This document shows, piece after piece, positions 1-6,788 of a stretch of 7,875 nt of DNA (positions are counted from its first letter, which is position 1; each line of letters opens with the position of its first letter). Below the pieces are notes generated by a model. It saw only the letters and a list, made by a program, of their open reading frames with translations. It ran no database searches and was not told the origin of the DNA. The translations under genes and the position numbers were made by a program. The stretch comes from Betaproteobacteria bacterium (GTDB lineage: Bacteria > Pseudomonadota > Gammaproteobacteria > Burkholderiales > Usitatibacteraceae): NCBI GenBank assembly GCA_012274175.1, contig JAAOZZ010000224.1:1-7875 (forward strand), in the 5' to 3' direction.

Positions 1-834
1 GAAGATCCCGAGCACCTTGAGGTGGCGCTGCAATCCCATCCATTCGACGTCGCCCCAGAAGTCCGCGAAATCCGCGCGTACCGGGAGGCCCGCGCGTCGC
101 GCCTTCTCCCAGTAGCGGATCGTGACGTCGAGCACCCGCTCCTCGTCCCAGCTCACGAAGGCGTCGCGCAGGAGCGAGGCCACGTCGTAGCTCACCGGCC
201 CGTGCACCGCGTCCTGGAAATCGAGGATGCCGGGATTGGGCTCGCTCACCATGAGGTTGCGCGGCATGAAGTCGCGGTGCACGTACACGCGCGGCTCGGC
301 GAGGTTGCGTTCGAGGATCGCGCGGAAGACGCCGTCGAGCGCGCCACGCTGAGTGCCCGTGAGCGCGACCCCTAGGTGGCGACCGAGGTACCACTCGGGA
401 AAGAGCTCCAGCTCGCGCCGGAGCAGCGCCCCGTCGTACTCGGGCAGCACGCCCGGGGCGCTCGCGAGCTGCCAGCGCACGAGGGCCGTGGTCGCGGCGT
501 CGAAGAGGGCGTCGGCATCGCCTCCCTCCCGCAACGCCGCGAGATACGAGGTCGTGCCGAGGTCCGTGACGAGCAGGAAGCCCTGGGCGAAGTCGTGGGC
601 CAGCACTTCCGGGGCATGGAGTCCCGCCGAGCGCAGCAACCCCGCCACGCGCACGAATGCGCGGGAGTCCTCGCGCCCCGGCGGCGCGTCCATCGCGATC
701 AGCGTGCGCTCGTCGAGGAAAACGCGGAAATAGCGCCGGAAGCTCGCGTCGGCGGAGGCGCTTTCGAGGCGGAAAGGCGCGCCTGCGAGCACCGTGCGTA
801 GCCACGCGTCCAGCGCGCGGATGCGGTCGTCCAT
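1..834 (-). CDS. amgK: N-acetylmuramate/N-acetylglucosamine anomeric kinase AmgK (partial, C-terminus off the window)
   Basis: An open frame runs without a stop from an ATG at 834-832 to the window edge, giving 278 residues. The family is usually about 330-350 residues, so roughly the last 50-70 are missing. The fold is the aminoglycoside-phosphotransferase/choline-kinase type. The catalytic loop reads HRDFMPRNLM with H186, D188 and N193, followed by LDFQD with metal-binding D205. The stretch after it (HGPVSYDVASLLRD) and the late EWMGLQRHLKVLG segment are typical of AmgK rather than of antibiotic kinases. Known AmgK enzymes phosphorylate the anomeric hydroxyl of MurNAc or GlcNAc in the cytoplasm; MurU then makes UDP-MurNAc, a recycling route that bypasses de novo synthesis. 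The N-terminal DASFRRYFRV (29-38) fits the nucleotide-binding strands. No Shine-Dalgarno sequence is visible upstream of the ATG. A murU-like gene would be expected just beyond the left edge (inference). Confidence 0.9.
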   Translation of the reverse strand, partial: MDDRIRALDAWLRTVLAGAPFRLESASADASFRRYFRVFLDERTLIAMDAPPGREDSRAFVRVAGLLRSAGLHAPEVLAHDFAQGFLLVTDLGTTSYLAALREGGDADALFDAATTALVRWQLASAPGVLPEYDGALLRRELELFPEWYLGRHLGVALTGTQRGALDGVFRAILERNLAEPRVYVHRDFMPRNLMVSEPNPGILDFQDAVHGPVSYDVASLLRDAFVSWDEERVLDVTIRYWEKARRAGLPVRADFADFWGDVEWMGLQRHLKVLGIF

Positions 835-905
835 GGGGCGGAGCTCGGGCGGAGTTTTAGCGTGTATCCTTCGCCATTCATTCTAGCATCGACCCCCAGG
901 CTCAC
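835..905. promoter_or_regulatory. Divergent intergenic region between amgK and lptD, candidate promoters
   Basis: This 71-bp gap is the only non-coding space for two divergent transcripts, and its middle (about 853-892) is clearly less GC-rich than its surroundings. On the minus strand, TAGAAT at 885-880 matches the sigma70 -10 consensus at five of six bases and would start a roughly 40-nt amgK leader, but no good -35 lies 16-18 bp upstream. On the plus strand, TATCCT at 865-870 and CATTCT at 879-884 are weaker -10 candidates; TTTTAG at 855-860 could serve as a poor -35 for the latter. A promoter for each gene must lie here or inside the opposite gene, but the exact boxes are guesses. Confidence 0.4.
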
Positions 906-3164
906 TTGAGGCCGAGACGCATCCGGACGCTCACCGTCGCGCTCATCTGTGCGGCGGGTCCCCACCTCGCCGCGGCGCAAATCAGCGAGGGGCTGCGACT
1001 GAAGCTCGAACGCCAGCTGCACCTCGCGCCGACGCGTCCCGAGCGCGACAGCGCCAAGTTCCTCGAGGCCGACAGCATCGTGGGCGAGCACGACCGCAGC
1101 ATCGTGGCCACCGGCAACGTGACGCTGCGCCAGCTGGGCGCCACGATCCGCGCCGACCGCGTCGAGTATTCCGCCGCGGACCAGACCGCCGTGGCCACCG
1201 GCGGGGTGCGCCTAGAGCGCGAAGGCGACACCGCCACGGGCCCGCGCCTCACCTACCGGCTGGACAACGACACGGGCGAGATGGACTCGCCCGTGTTCGA
1301 ATTCCCCAAGACGCCGGAGCGGCGCGTGGCCTCCCGCGGCCAGGCCGCCCGCGCCGTCCTCGAGACGGACCACAAGAGCCGGCTCCTGCGGGCCGAGTAC
1401 ACCTCGTGTCCGGCGCCGCGCGACGACTGGTTCCTGCGGGTGCGCGAGCTCGACGTGGACAGCGTGCGCAACGTGGGCATCGCCTACAACTCGACCGTGT
1501 TCTTCCTCGGTGCCCCGATCCTCTACCTGCCCTACATGTCGTTTCCGCTGGACAACAAGCGCCGGTCCGGATTCCTGGCTCCCACGTTCGGCAGCTCGGG
1601 GCAAAGCGGCTTCGAGGCATCGCTGCCCTACTACTGGAACATCGCGCCCAACCTGGATGCCACCCTGACGCCCAAGGTCTTCACCAAGCGCGGCGTGCAG
1701 TTGGGAGGGGAGTTCCGCTACCTCGAGCCCACGTTCAACGGCCAGGTCGCGGCGGAATACCTGCCGCACGACCGGGTCGCCGGGCGCGACCGCTATTTCC
1801 TGGGCCTGGCCCACGGCCAGCAGCTGGGCCACGGGTGGAGCACGGGCATCCAGGCGCAGATGGTCTCCGACGACAACTACTTTCGCGACCTGTCGACCAC
1901 CATCGCCGCCACCTCGCAGACGAACCTGCCGCGAAACGCGGTCCTCTCATACAACGACGACGTGTGGTCGTTTTCCGCGCGCACGCTTTCCTACCAGACG
2001 CTGCAGGACCCGCTGGGACCCCCGGTGCCCATCCCGTACCGGATCCTCCCGCAGCTCGTGCTGAACGGGGCGAAGCAGAACGTGGGCGGCGTCTTCGACT
2101 GGCAGCTGGCGGGGGAGCTGTCGAATTTCAGCCACCCGGTGCTCGTGAACGGCCAGCGCTTCATCCTGTACCCGTCGGTCTCGTTCCCGCTTCGCACCAG
2201 CTGGGGCTACGTGGTGCCGAAGTTCGGCTACCATTTCACGCGCTACAACCTGCGTGACAATTCCCAGGACGTGCAGGGCGGCAGCCGCGCGCTGCCCATC
2301 TCGAGCGTGGACGCGGGGGTCTTCTTCGAGCGCCCGGTCACCTGGGGCACGCGCGCGTTCCAGCAGACGCTCGAGCCGCGCCTGTACTACCTCAACGTCC
2401 CGTTCCGCGACCAGAGCCGGCTGCCCAATTTCACGACGGCGGAATCGGACTTCAACTTCTCGCAGATCTTCACCGAGAACCGCTTCGTCGGCGGGGACCG
2501 CATCGGGGACGCGAACCAGCTCACGCTCGGGCTCACCTCGCGCATGATCGAGTCGGCCACGGGCCTCGAGCGGCTCACGGCGTCCCTGGGGCAGGTCTAC
2601 TATTTCCACCCGCCGCGGGTCACGCTGAGCGCGGCCACGAGCGACGCCAAGTCCTCGGACATCCTCGCCGCCGTCTCGAGCCAGATGTCCTCCTCGGTGT
2701 CGTTCGACACGGCATTCCAGTACACGCCCAACCTGAACCGCTCGGAGAAGGTGACCGTCGCGGGCCATTATTCCCCCGAGCCGGGCAGCATCATCAACGC
2801 CGCGTACCGCTACGCGCGCGGCACCGAGGACCCGAGGGCCGACCCGTCGCTGCAAAGCGGCATCACCCAGGTGGACCTTTCCACCCAGTGGCCGATCCTG
2901 CGCAACGTCTCCGGCCTCGCGCGCTGGAACTGGAGCATCAAGGACCGCAAGCTCCTCGAGGGCCTGGTGGGCTTCGAGTACAATGCGGGATGCTGGCAGG
3001 TTCGCGCGGTGGCGCACCGGTTCATCACGGCGACCCAGCAGTATTCGACTTCGTTCCAGATCCAGCTCGAGCTGTCCGGCCTCTCGAGGATCGGGATCAA
3101 TCCCCTGGAAACCCTCCGGCAGAACATCTCCGGCTACCGCCGCACCGACGAGATCGCTCCATGA
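906..3164 (+). CDS. lptD: LPS-assembly outer-membrane protein LptD
   Basis: LptD is the outer-membrane barrel that, with the LptE lipoprotein, inserts lipopolysaccharide into the outer leaflet. The product is 752 residues, close to the usual 750-800. A signal peptide (arginine-rich start, hydrophobic 9-17) ends at AAA-Q, residues 22-25. An OstA-type periplasmic jellyroll follows at about 50-130, including the ATGNVTLRQ segment. The LptD barrel fills about 200-752, with the typical YLPYMSFPLDNKRRSGFLAP stretch starting at 207. The mature protein has only two cysteines, C168 (in YTSCPAPRDDW) and C696 (in NAGCWQVR). E. coli LptD has four, with a CC pair near the C-terminus. The start is TTG at 906: an in-frame stop at 858-860 limits extension, no ATG or GTG lies between, and only this start gives a complete signal peptide. 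A weak AGG lies 5 nt upstream. The gene overlaps surA by 4 nt. Confidence 0.96.
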   Translation: MRPRRIRTLTVALICAAGPHLAAAQISEGLRLKLERQLHLAPTRPERDSAKFLEADSIVGEHDRSIVATGNVTLRQLGATIRADRVEYSAADQTAVATGGVRLEREGDTATGPRLTYRLDNDTGEMDSPVFEFPKTPERRVASRGQAARAVLETDHKSRLLRAEYTSCPAPRDDWFLRVRELDVDSVRNVGIAYNSTVFFLGAPILYLPYMSFPLDNKRRSGFLAPTFGSSGQSGFEASLPYYWNIAPNLDATLTPKVFTKRGVQLGGEFRYLEPTFNGQVAAEYLPHDRVAGRDRYFLGLAHGQQLGHGWSTGIQAQMVSDDNYFRDLSTTIAATSQTNLPRNAVLSYNDDVWSFSARTLSYQTLQDPLGPPVPIPYRILPQLVLNGAKQNVGGVFDWQLAGELSNFSHPVLVNGQRFILYPSVSFPLRTSWGYVVPKFGYHFTRYNLRDNSQDVQGGSRALPISSVDAGVFFERPVTWGTRAFQQTLEPRLYYLNVPFRDQSRLPNFTTAESDFNFSQIFTENRFVGGDRIGDANQLTLGLTSRMIESATGLERLTASLGQVYYFHPPRVTLSAATSDAKSSDILAAVSSQMSSSVSFDTAFQYTPNLNRSEKVTVAGHYSPEPGSIINAAYRYARGTEDPRADPSLQSGITQVDLSTQWPILRNVSGLARWNWSIKDRKLLEGLVGFEYNAGCWQVRAVAHRFITATQQYSTSFQIQLELSGLSRIGINPLETLRQNISGYRRTDEIAP

Positions 3165-4537
3165 TGTCCCCATCGCTTCGCATCCGGCTCCTCCTCGCCT
3201 GCCTGTCGGTCGCCTCCCTGGGGGCCGCTGCCCAGTCCCCGCCCGCCGGCGAACCTGCCTCCGCCGTACCCGCCGGCAAGCTCGACACCCGGATCGCGGT
3301 CCCGGCTTCGCGCGTGGTGCCCGTCGACCGCATCGTCGCCGTGGTCAACGACGACGTGATCACCCAGAACGACCTGAACGAGCGCGTAGCGCTCGTGGTC
3401 CGCCAGCTGCAGCGCGAAGGTGGTGCGCTGCCGCCGGCCGATGCGCTCGCCCGCCAGATCCTCGAGCGCATGATCAACGACCTGCTGCAGACCCAGCTCG
3501 CGAAGGAAAACGGCATCAAGATCGACGACCTCACGCTCGACCGCACCATCGATCGCATCGCGCAGGAGAACAAGATGTCGATGCCGGATTTCCGCGCCGC
3601 CCTCGAGCGCGACGGCATCCAGTTCGCCCGCTTCCGCGAGGACATCCGCAACGAGATCCTGGTGTCGCGGCTGCGCGAGCGCGAGGTGGAAAGCGGCATC
3701 GTCGTGACCGACGCCGAGGTCGAAACCGAGCTCGCGCGGGAAGCCCACGAGGCGAGCACCGCCTCGGAGTACCACCTCTCCCACGTGCTCGTGTCGGTGC
3801 CGCCCCAGGCCACCGCGGAGCAGATCGAGGCGCGGCGCCGGCGCGCGATCGAGGCGCTCACGCAGCTGCGCAGCGGAGCCAACTTCGCGCAGGTGGCGGC
3901 CCAGTATTCCGACGCACCCGATGCGTTGAAAGGCGGGGACCTCGGATGGCGCGCGTCGGGGCGCCTTCCCACCCTCTTCCTCGACGCCATCCAGCGGCTG
4001 AAGCCGGGCGACGTGACCGACATCCTGAAGAGCCCCAACGGGTTCCACATCGTGAAGATGATCGAGAAGCGCGGCACGCCGGCGGCGGCCGACGTGCAGC
4101 AGACCCACGTGCGCCACATCCTGCTGCGCGCGCGCGAAGGGCGCTCCGACGCCGAGGCTCGCGAGACCCTGCAGAAGCTGCGCGATCGCATCGAGAAGGG
4201 CGAGGATTTCGGCGAAGTCGCGAAGGCCAATTCCGAGGACGGGAGCGCCTCCAAGGGAGGCGACCTGGGCTGGGTCGCCCCGGGCGACACCGTTCCCGAG
4301 TTCGAGCGCGTCATGAACTCGCTGAAGGACGGCGAGGTGAGCCAGCCGATCCAGACGCAGTTCGGCTGGCATCTCGTGCAAGTGCTCGGGCGGCGCTCCG
4401 ACGCGCTGTCGGAAGACCGCAAGAAGGCCGCGGCCCGGCTGGCGATTCGCGCGCGCAAGGCCGACGAGGCCTACCAGGACTGGCTGCGCCAGATGCGCGA
4501 CCGCGCCTTCGTCGAAAACCGCTACGACGAGCGCTGA
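3161..4537 (+). CDS. surA: Periplasmic chaperone and peptidyl-prolyl isomerase SurA
   Basis: SurA escorts unfolded outer-membrane proteins, LptD among them, through the periplasm to the BAM complex. The product is 458 residues (E. coli SurA is 428). A signal peptide ends at AAA-Q (22-25), then comes a Pro/Ala-rich linker (25-54). The chaperone domain begins at VDRIVAVVNDDVIT (from residue 55). Two parvulin domains follow at about 203-304 (EYHLSHVLV to KMIEKR) and 315-412 (THVRHILLR to QVLGRR), each with a KGGDLGW motif and a late FHIV or WHLV histidine. A C-terminal helix closes the chaperone core. The open frame extends far upstream inside lptD, but the signal peptide fixes the start at the tandem ATGATG, either 3161 (ATGA overlap with the lptD stop) or 3164. 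The overlap suggests translational coupling with lptD, a logical pairing of chaperone and client. Confidence 0.96.
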   Translation: MMSPSLRIRLLLACLSVASLGAAAQSPPAGEPASAVPAGKLDTRIAVPASRVVPVDRIVAVVNDDVITQNDLNERVALVVRQLQREGGALPPADALARQILERMINDLLQTQLAKENGIKIDDLTLDRTIDRIAQENKMSMPDFRAALERDGIQFARFREDIRNEILVSRLREREVESGIVVTDAEVETELAREAHEASTASEYHLSHVLVSVPPQATAEQIEARRRRAIEALTQLRSGANFAQVAAQYSDAPDALKGGDLGWRASGRLPTLFLDAIQRLKPGDVTDILKSPNGFHIVKMIEKRGTPAAADVQQTHVRHILLRAREGRSDAEARETLQKLRDRIEKGEDFGEVAKANSEDGSASKGGDLGWVAPGDTVPEFERVMNSLKDGEVSQPIQTQFGWHLVQVLGRRSDALSEDRKKAAARLAIRARKADEAYQDWLRQMRDRAFVENRYDER

Positions 4538-4556
4538 GCGCGGGGCGCGGGCGGCC

Positions 4557-5531
4557 ATGGGCGTTTCCGATCGCCTCGTCGCGCTCACCTCCGGGGAGCC
4601 CGCGGGCATCGGTCCGGACCTGTGCGCGATGCTTTCGCGCGAGCCGCTCCCCGGCCGGGTGGTGATCCTGGGCGACCGCGAAGTCCTGCGGCAGCGCGCC
4701 GCCGCCCGCGGCCTGCCCTTCGACATCGCGCCCTACGATGGCCGCGCGTCCGGCGCCTTCTCGCTGCTCCACGTGCCCGCCGCGGCGCCGGTGGTCGCGG
4801 GGCGCCTGGACCCCGCCAATGCGCGCCACGTGCTCGCGATCCTCGATCGCGCGCTCGACGGCTGCCTCGCCGGCGAATTCGACGCCATGGTCACCGCGCC
4901 GGTGCAGAAGAGCGTGCTGAACGAGGCGGGCATCCCGTTCACGGGCCATACCGAATACCTGGCCCAGCGTACCCGCGCGCCCCAGGTCGTGATGCTGCTC
5001 GTCGGGGCGGGCCTGCGCGTGGCGCTCGCCACCACGCACCTGCCCCTCGCGGCCGTTCCCGCGGCGATCACCCGGCCGCTGCTGCGTTCGGTGCTGTCGG
5101 TCCTCGACACGGACCTGCGCGCGCGCTTCGGCATCGCGCGCCCGCGCATCCTCGTGTGCGGATTGAATCCCCACGCCGGCGAGTCGGGTTTCCTCGGGCG
5201 CGAGGAGATCGAAGTCATCGGACCCGTCATCGAGGAGCTGGCGCGCCGGGGGCTCGACGTGCGCGGCCCCTACCCCGCGGACACCGTCTTCACTCCGCGG
5301 GTGCTCGCCACGGGCGATGCGGTGCTCGCCATGTTCCACGACCAGGGCCTGCCGGTGCTCAAGCACGCGGCCTTCGGGGATGCCGTGAACGTGACCCTGG
5401 GGCTCCCGGTGATCCGGACGTCCGTCGACCACGGCACGGCACTCGACCGGGCGGGTGCCGGAGAGGTCGACGCGGGCAGCCTGCGCGCGGCCCTCGCGCT
5501 CGCCTTCGAGATGGCGTCGCGCGCTGTCTAG
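4557..5531 (+). CDS. pdxA: 4-hydroxythreonine-4-phosphate dehydrogenase PdxA
   Basis: PdxA oxidises 4-phosphohydroxy-L-threonine with NAD in the DXP-dependent pyridoxal 5'-phosphate pathway; the product decarboxylates and is used by PdxJ. The 324 residues are full length for the family. The N-terminal LTSGEPAGIGPD is diagnostic. The three divalent-metal histidines are visible as H161 (TTHLPL), H206 (GLNPHAGE) and H261 (AMFHDQGL), each five residues before its E. coli counterpart as I recall it (166, 211, 266). FTGHTEYLA and the late DHGTALD are also conserved. The ATG is 19 nt after the surA stop; the spacer is entirely G and C and holds no clear Shine-Dalgarno sequence, so translation may depend on ribosomes arriving from surA (inference). 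It is probably cotranscribed with lptD and surA; the shared operon does not imply a shared function. Confidence 0.96.
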   Translation: MGVSDRLVALTSGEPAGIGPDLCAMLSREPLPGRVVILGDREVLRQRAAARGLPFDIAPYDGRASGAFSLLHVPAAAPVVAGRLDPANARHVLAILDRALDGCLAGEFDAMVTAPVQKSVLNEAGIPFTGHTEYLAQRTRAPQVVMLLVGAGLRVALATTHLPLAAVPAAITRPLLRSVLSVLDTDLRARFGIARPRILVCGLNPHAGESGFLGREEIEVIGPVIEELARRGLDVRGPYPADTVFTPRVLATGDAVLAMFHDQGLPVLKHAAFGDAVNVTLGLPVIRTSVDHGTALDRAGAGEVDAGSLRAALALAFEMASRAV

Positions 5532-5535
5532 GGGA
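5530..5535 (+). promoter_or_regulatory. Ribosome binding site of rsmA
   Basis: AGGGGA lies 6 nt before GTG 5542-5544 and overlaps the pdxA stop codon (TAG, 5529-5531). It decides the rsmA start in favour of this GTG, as no comparable site precedes the upstream in-frame candidate around 5455. Confidence 0.65.
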
Positions 5536-5541
5536 CCGGCC

Positions 5542-6324
5542 GTGCTCCCGCGCCCGAAGAAGCGCTTCGGCCAGCATTTCCTCACCGACCGGCATTACCT
5601 GCGGCGGATCGTCGAGGCGATCGATCCGCGGCCGGGCGACGCGATGGTCGAGATCGGGCCCGGCACCGGCATCCTCACCGCGGAGCTCGCGAGCGTCGTG
5701 CGGCCGCTGCACGTGGTCGAGATCGACCGCGACCTGGCCGCGCGGCTGCGCGAGCAATTCGCCGGGGAGGGCGTGGTGGTCCACGAGGCCGACGCCCTCG
5801 AGTTCCCGTTCGAGAGCCTGCCCGGGGCGCTGCGCATCGTGGGCAACCTCCCCTACAACGTCTCCACGCCGATCCTCTTCCGCGTGGCCGAGCACGCCGA
5901 GCAGGTGCGCGATTGCGTCTTCATGCTGCAAAGGGAAGTCGTGGACCGCATGGTGGCCGCGCCCGGCAGCCCCGACTACGGGCGCCTCTCGGTGATGCTG
6001 CAGTACCGCTTCGCCATGGCGCTCGCGTTGAAGGTTCCTCCGGGAGCCTTCACCCCGCCGCCCAAGGTGGACTCGGCGCTGGTGCGCATGGAGCCCCTCG
6101 ACCCGCAGCGGACCCGGGCCCGCGACGAGGCGCTCTTCGCCCGCCTCGTGGCGGCGGCCTTCTCGCAACGGCGCAAGACCCTGCGCAACGCGGCGAGGGC
6201 CTGGGCAGGCGAGGACGCATTCCGGGCCGCCGGCATCGATCCCGGGCGCCGCGGGGAAACGCTCTCGGTGGCGGAGTTCGTGGCGCTCGCCGACGCGGCC
6301 GGCGCGCTTCCCCCACACGAATGA
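5542..6324 (+). CDS. rsmA: 16S rRNA (adenine1518-N6/adenine1519-N6)-dimethyltransferase RsmA (KsgA)
   Basis: RsmA dimethylates two adjacent adenines in the 3'-terminal hairpin of 16S rRNA, using S-adenosylmethionine, late in 30S subunit assembly. Loss of the enzyme is known to cause kasugamycin resistance. The product is 260 residues (E. coli 273). Visible hallmarks are KKRFGQHFL at 6-14, the SAM-binding loop EIGPGTGILT from residue 38, acidic E60, the adenine-binding NLPYN at 102-106, and the C-terminal FSQRRKTLRNA around 207-217. The frame is open back to about 5455 inside pdxA, but the family N-terminus and a good Shine-Dalgarno sequence support GTG 5542. The gap to pdxA is 10 nt. In enterobacteria apaG and apaH follow this gene; here they are absent and a cysteine-cluster gene comes next. 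Confidence 0.96.
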   Translation: MLPRPKKRFGQHFLTDRHYLRRIVEAIDPRPGDAMVEIGPGTGILTAELASVVRPLHVVEIDRDLAARLREQFAGEGVVVHEADALEFPFESLPGALRIVGNLPYNVSTPILFRVAEHAEQVRDCVFMLQREVVDRMVAAPGSPDYGRLSVMLQYRFAMALALKVPPGAFTPPPKVDSALVRMEPLDPQRTRARDEALFARLVAAAFSQRRKTLRNAARAWAGEDAFRAAGIDPGRRGETLSVAEFVALADAAGALPPHE

Positions 6325-6398
6325 ACTCATTGTCAAGGGCTCGTGTCTCACGACGCGAATCAGTACAATCCTTCGCTTTCGATCATTCACACCGCGAA
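6325..6398 (+). promoter_or_regulatory. Candidate promoter region ahead of the ykgJ-like gene
   Basis: The 74-bp gap after rsmA is distinctly less GC-rich than the coding DNA around it. TACAAT at 6364-6369 matches the sigma70 -10 consensus at five of six positions and would start transcription near 6376, about 20 nt before the ATG at 6399. TTGTCA at 6330-6335 is a five-of-six -35 match, but the 28-bp spacing is too long to pair with it, and the sequence 16-18 bp upstream of TACAAT is poor. A small hairpin (TCGTG, loop TCT, CACGA, 6341-6353) has no following T-run, so it is not a convincing rsmA terminator. Confidence 0.35.
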
Positions 6399-6788
6399 AT
6401 GAAGAACGGCAAGGCCTTCCCGATCCCCGTGCGGGTGAAGTATGCGTGCGAAAAGTGTCCCGCCTGGTGCTGCACCTACGACGAGATCGAGGTGACGCGC
6501 CGCGACGTCGAGCGCCTGGCCCGGCATTTCGGCCTGGATTTCGAGACGGCCGAAGTGCGCTTCACGAAGATGAAGCAGGGCACGGTGCACCTGCTGCGCC
6601 ACCGCAAGGACAAGGTCTTCGACTCGGCGTGCATGTTCCTCGACCAGGACAAGCGGCGCTGCACGGTCTACGAGGCGCGCCCCGGGGTATGCCGCAAGTA
6701 CCCCGACAGCACGCGCTGCGGCTATTACGACTTCCTCACCTTCGAGCGCGAGCAGCAGGGCGACGAGGAGATGGTCGCCGTCACCTGA
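6399..6788 (+). CDS. YkgJ-family cysteine-cluster protein (putative metal-binding)
   Basis: This encodes a small soluble protein of 129 residues with eight cysteines: C17, C20, C24 and C25 (CEKCPAWCC), then C78, C88, C98 and C107. The later group sits in the C-x9-C-x2-YE-x-RP-x2-CRKYP arrangement typical of the YkgJ/UPF0153 family. The family is thought to bind zinc or an iron-sulfur centre, and no reaction is established that I know of. There is no signal peptide or membrane segment, so it should be cytoplasmic. The chosen start is ATG 6399, whose product begins with the family-like MKNGKAFPIPVRVKYAC. An alternative ATG at 6321 overlaps the rsmA stop as ATGA and would add 26 residues of non-conserved appearance. 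The ribosome site before 6399 is weak, so the start is uncertain. The gene ends 6 nt from convergent gloA. Confidence 0.85.
   Translation: MKNGKAFPIPVRVKYACEKCPAWCCTYDEIEVTRRDVERLARHFGLDFETAEVRFTKMKQGTVHLLRHRKDKVFDSACMFLDQDKRRCTVYEARPGVCRKYPDSTRCGYYDFLTFEREQQGDEEMVAVT

Noticed and set aside
1..375. Plus-strand open frames over the first 800 bases (117, 126 and 141 residues)
   Set aside because: They are antisense to amgK, whose catalytic motifs are clear on the minus strand, and show only biased composition.
851..857. GGAGTTT resembling a sigma-E -35 (GGAACTT) upstream of lptD
   Set aside because: Five of seven bases match and sigma-E control of lptD-surA is known in E. coli, but no matching -10 is seen at the proper spacing, so it is not annotated.
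2888..3160. Upstream in-frame extension of surA into lptD (91 residues)
   Set aside because: The extension would bury the signal peptide internally and overlaps conserved LptD sequence; the real start is the ATGATG at 3161.
1947..3173. A 408-residue minus-strand open frame opposite lptD
   Set aside because: It is an antisense shadow of the LptD barrel, again with biased composition and no domain.
3191..3202. LLAC in the SurA signal peptide as a lipobox
   Set aside because: The hydrophobic stretch before the cysteine is too short and the -2 residue is unusual; a normal AAA-Q cleavage site follows, fitting soluble periplasmic SurA.
3134..4726. A 530-residue open frame on the minus strand across surA and the start of pdxA
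   Set aside because: It lies opposite surA with clear family motifs, has low-complexity His/Arg/Glu/Val-rich content and no recognisable domain. Long antisense frames are expected in DNA this GC-rich.
5455..5541. In-frame extension of rsmA upstream into pdxA
   Set aside because: The RsmA N-terminus (KKRFGQHFL) begins just after GTG 5542, which has a good ribosome site; the extension is Arg/Ser-rich and unlike the family.
4311..5585. A 424-residue minus-strand open frame opposite pdxA
   Set aside because: It is an antisense shadow of pdxA; composition is Arg/Gly/Ala/His-rich without any motif.
6341..6353. Small hairpin after rsmA as an intrinsic terminator
   Set aside because: The stem is only 5 bp and no T-run follows.
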